Source: Anaerolineae bacterium
GTDB lineage: Bacteria; Chloroflexota; Anaerolineae; DUEN01
Reading direction: 5' to 3'
NCBI GenBank assembly: GCA_025060615.1
Contig: JANXBS010000005.1
Span: 124,001 to 188,000 of the forward strand
Length of the DNA: 64,000 nucleotides
Positions 62,424 through 64,000 of the stretch are shown one piece after another (the first letter of the stretch is position 1; the number at the start of each line of letters is the position of its first letter). The notes beneath the pieces are model-generated. The model was given only the letters and a program-made list of their open reading frames with translations. It did not search any database and had not been told where the DNA came from. The position numbers and the translations under genes are program-made.

Positions 62424-62593
62424 GGAGGTTTCTCAATCGGTTCAGGGGAGCACCAGACATGGGCGCGGGCGCTCTGGAGGCTTCCTGCCAGGGGCAGTGA
62501 TCCCTAGTCTCCCAACTGCTTCAACGCCCAAGATGATTCATGAATGAAATGATGCTAAAAGTTCAAGCATTGAAATGAGATTGCAAACGCCGC

Positions 62594-63616
62594 CTATTTC
62601 CACTCGAAAATGACTTTGCCCGTTTTTGCTGTGTCCGCCAAGCGGAAGGCCTCTGGCGCTTCCTCAATAGTGAAGCGATGTGTGACCATCGCTTCCAGGG
62701 GAATGTGATGGCGAATTAGGAACGCCGCCAGATCCCAGTACATGTCAATGGGTGAGACGAAAGAGCCCATCAGGGTGAGCTGCTTCCCGATGATCTCGGT
62801 GAGGTTGACGGTCTTTTCTTGCGCGCCCACCCCGACGAACACGGCCTTTCCCCCTTTGCAGAGGGCGTTGACAAGGTTCTGGTGAGCAGCAGCGGCCCCA
62901 GATGTCTCCAAGGCCATGTTCGGGCCTTCGCCATCGGTAAGCGCCCGGAGGCGGGAGACGACGTCCTCCTGGACGCCGTGGATGACCTCATCTGCCCCCA
63001 ACCGACGCGCGAGCTCGAGACGCTCTTCGACCACATCCACGCCGATTACCCGAGCTCCAAGGGCTTTGGCGATCAGGACCCCACAGAGGCCCACCGGGCC
63101 GAGGCCAAAGATCGCCAAGGTGTCACAGCCAGAAGGGTTCAGCTTGCGCAAAGCACTGAAGGCGGTGCTAGCCTGGCAGGCGATGAAGGCGCCGTCTACG
63201 TAACTCAGTTCTGGCGGCAACGGCAGGCAGTTCACCTCGTTGGTTAGAAGCAGGTCGGCATCCGAGCCATGAATGTGGCTCCCGTAGCCCTTACGCTCTG
63301 GACACCATTGGATATAGCCGCTCAGACAGTATCGGCAGTGTCCACAGCCGAGATAATGATAGACGGTTACACGGTCCCCAATCTTGACGTGGCGGACATC
63401 CTCGCCCAGGGCTACCACGTCTCCACTCGGCTCATGGCCGACGATTAGTCCCTCGCGCCATTTCAGAGCCTCAGGCGTCGCCCGATACAGATGCAGATCG
63501 CTGCCGCAGATCGCTGCTACTCGCATTCGGACCACGACCTGCCGGGGGCCTGGCTGTGGGTCAGGGAAATCTTGGACAAGCACTTGACGATTGCCCAGAA
63601 GAAGAACGCCGCGCAT
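62594..63616 (-). CDS. Zinc-dependent alcohol/polyol dehydrogenase (RspB/Tdh-like)
   Basis: The 340-residue protein is a medium-chain dehydrogenase: catalytic zinc Cys in AAICGSDLHL, GHEPSGDVVALG, structural zinc ligands in CGHCRYCLSGYIQWC, and the NAD-binding GLGPVGLCG. ATG 63616 is preferred, with GGAGAG upstream. It lies next to a mannonate dehydratase-like gene, an arrangement like E. coli rspB-rspA, so it may oxidise a sugar acid or alcohol. Confidence 0.87.
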   Translation of the reverse strand: MRGVLLLGNRQVLVQDFPDPQPGPRQVVVRMRVAAICGSDLHLYRATPEALKWREGLIVGHEPSGDVVALGEDVRHVKIGDRVTVYHYLGCGHCRYCLSGYIQWCPERKGYGSHIHGSDADLLLTNEVNCLPLPPELSYVDGAFIACQASTAFSALRKLNPSGCDTLAIFGLGPVGLCGVLIAKALGARVIGVDVVEERLELARRLGADEVIHGVQEDVVSRLRALTDGEGPNMALETSGAAAAHQNLVNALCKGGKAVFVGVGAQEKTVNLTEIIGKQLTLMGSFVSPIDMYWDLAAFLIRHHIPLEAMVTHRFTIEEAPEAFRLADTAKTGKVIFEWK

Positions 63617-63648
63617 AGAAGCTCTCTCCTCCTCTGCAGTGGCCATTA

Positions 63649-64000
63649 TCAATAGACGTGCATACTGCCATCCACCCGACGGACAATAGGCATATACGCC
63701 CGCTGATAGGGATATTTCTTTGCCAGCTCTTCGTTAATGTCCACACCCAACCCTGGCTTTTCATGGGGATAGGCATATCCTGCGCGAAAAACGCAGGCTC
63801 CCGGCATGACTTCGTGCACCAGATCAGGGAAGGTTACCCATTCCTGCACGCCGAAATTGGGGATAGCCAGATCTAAGTGCACAGCGGCTGCCTGGCCAAT
63901 GGGGCCGATATCAGCGGCGCCGTGGAAGGCGGTGCGGATCTGGAACGTCTCAGCCAGGGCGCAGATCTTCCTCGCCTCGGTGATCCCTCCCACGTGGATG
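63649..64000 (-). CDS. Mannonate dehydratase/RspA-like enolase-superfamily protein, N-terminus cut by window edge
   Basis: Only the last 117 residues lie in the window; the frame is open at 64000. They read HVGGITEARKICALAE, TAFHGAADIGPIGQAAAVHLDLAIPNFGVQEW and KPGLGVDINEELAKKYPY, the closing barrel part of the RspA/mannonate dehydratase group. The enzyme should dehydrate a sugar acid. The stop lies 32 nt from the dehydrogenase start. Confidence 0.85.
   Translation of the reverse strand, partial: IHVGGITEARKICALAETFQIRTAFHGAADIGPIGQAAAVHLDLAIPNFGVQEWVTFPDLVHEVMPGACVFRAGYAYPHEKPGLGVDINEELAKKYPYQRAYMPIVRRVDGSMHVY

Overview
The window comes from a bacterial chromosome. It is dominated by a nearly complete flagellar and chemotaxis locus read leftward on the minus strand (about 56.9 kb down to 10.8 kb). 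The flagellum is of the monoderm type: rod, hook, MS-ring, C-ring, export and stator genes are present, but no P- or L-ring genes (flgI, flgH, flgA) are seen. That architecture, together with PD40/TPR proteins, a DUF5107-type secreted protein, RskA-like and LPxTG-like surface signals and helical proteins of no known family, suggests a Chloroflexota member. The phylum is inferred from gene content only; no rRNA is present.

Layout. Positions 1-10.7 kb hold housekeeping and accessory genes: a cut-off MerR-like regulator, a membrane protein, three tRNAs (CAT, Gly, Pro), a TPR/PD40 protein, a plus-strand group of fused metal-chelatase, DMT transporter and TPR protein, then dtd, a decayed dihydroorotate dehydrogenase remnant and a Crp/Fnr regulator. 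From 10.8 to 18.3 kb lie flgL, flgK, flgN, flgM, flgG, flgF, an RskA-like LPVTGG protein, a SwrB-like protein, fliA and a small membrane protein. From 18.3 to 28.9 kb lie flhF, flhA, flhB, fliR, fliQ, fliP, fliO, fliN, fliM, fliL, motB, motA and flbD. From 29.1 to 36.1 kb lie an OmpR-type response regulator and cheX, cheR, cheB, cheY, cheD, cheC, cheA. A PAS histidine kinase is read divergently (36.2-37.7 kb). From 37.7 to 56.8 kb lies the hook/basal-body operon, read from GH-like gene to flgC-fliEFGHIJ, a lytic transglycosylase, flgB, a secreted protein, fliK, flgD, a TIGR02530-type gene, flgE and a very large secreted protein. Folate genes (folB, folK, folE) and a rhamnose/sugar-acid catabolic cluster fill the right end.

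The unusual content is in the flagellar locus. A TIM-barrel glycosidase-like domain with a YNEP acid/base motif and a TEGG nucleophile motif occurs three times: once in a 432-residue protein that heads the flgC operon and has no Sec signal, and twice in a 1464-residue Sec-secreted protein just after flgE. A third extracellular protein starts inside the flgB stop codon. The promoter regions of the flgC operon and of the flbD-mot-export operon share an arrangement not typical of sigma-28: TTTAC direct repeats at 11-bp spacing, then exactly 22 nt, then a -10-like hexamer. One of these sites lies just beyond the OmpR-type regulator gene, a plausible candidate for the protein that binds both. Together this looks like a flagellum with built-in carbohydrate-active accessory proteins and a dedicated two-component control; this last statement is inference.

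Not found in the window: flagellin, fliD, fliS, flhG, cheW and chemoreceptor genes.
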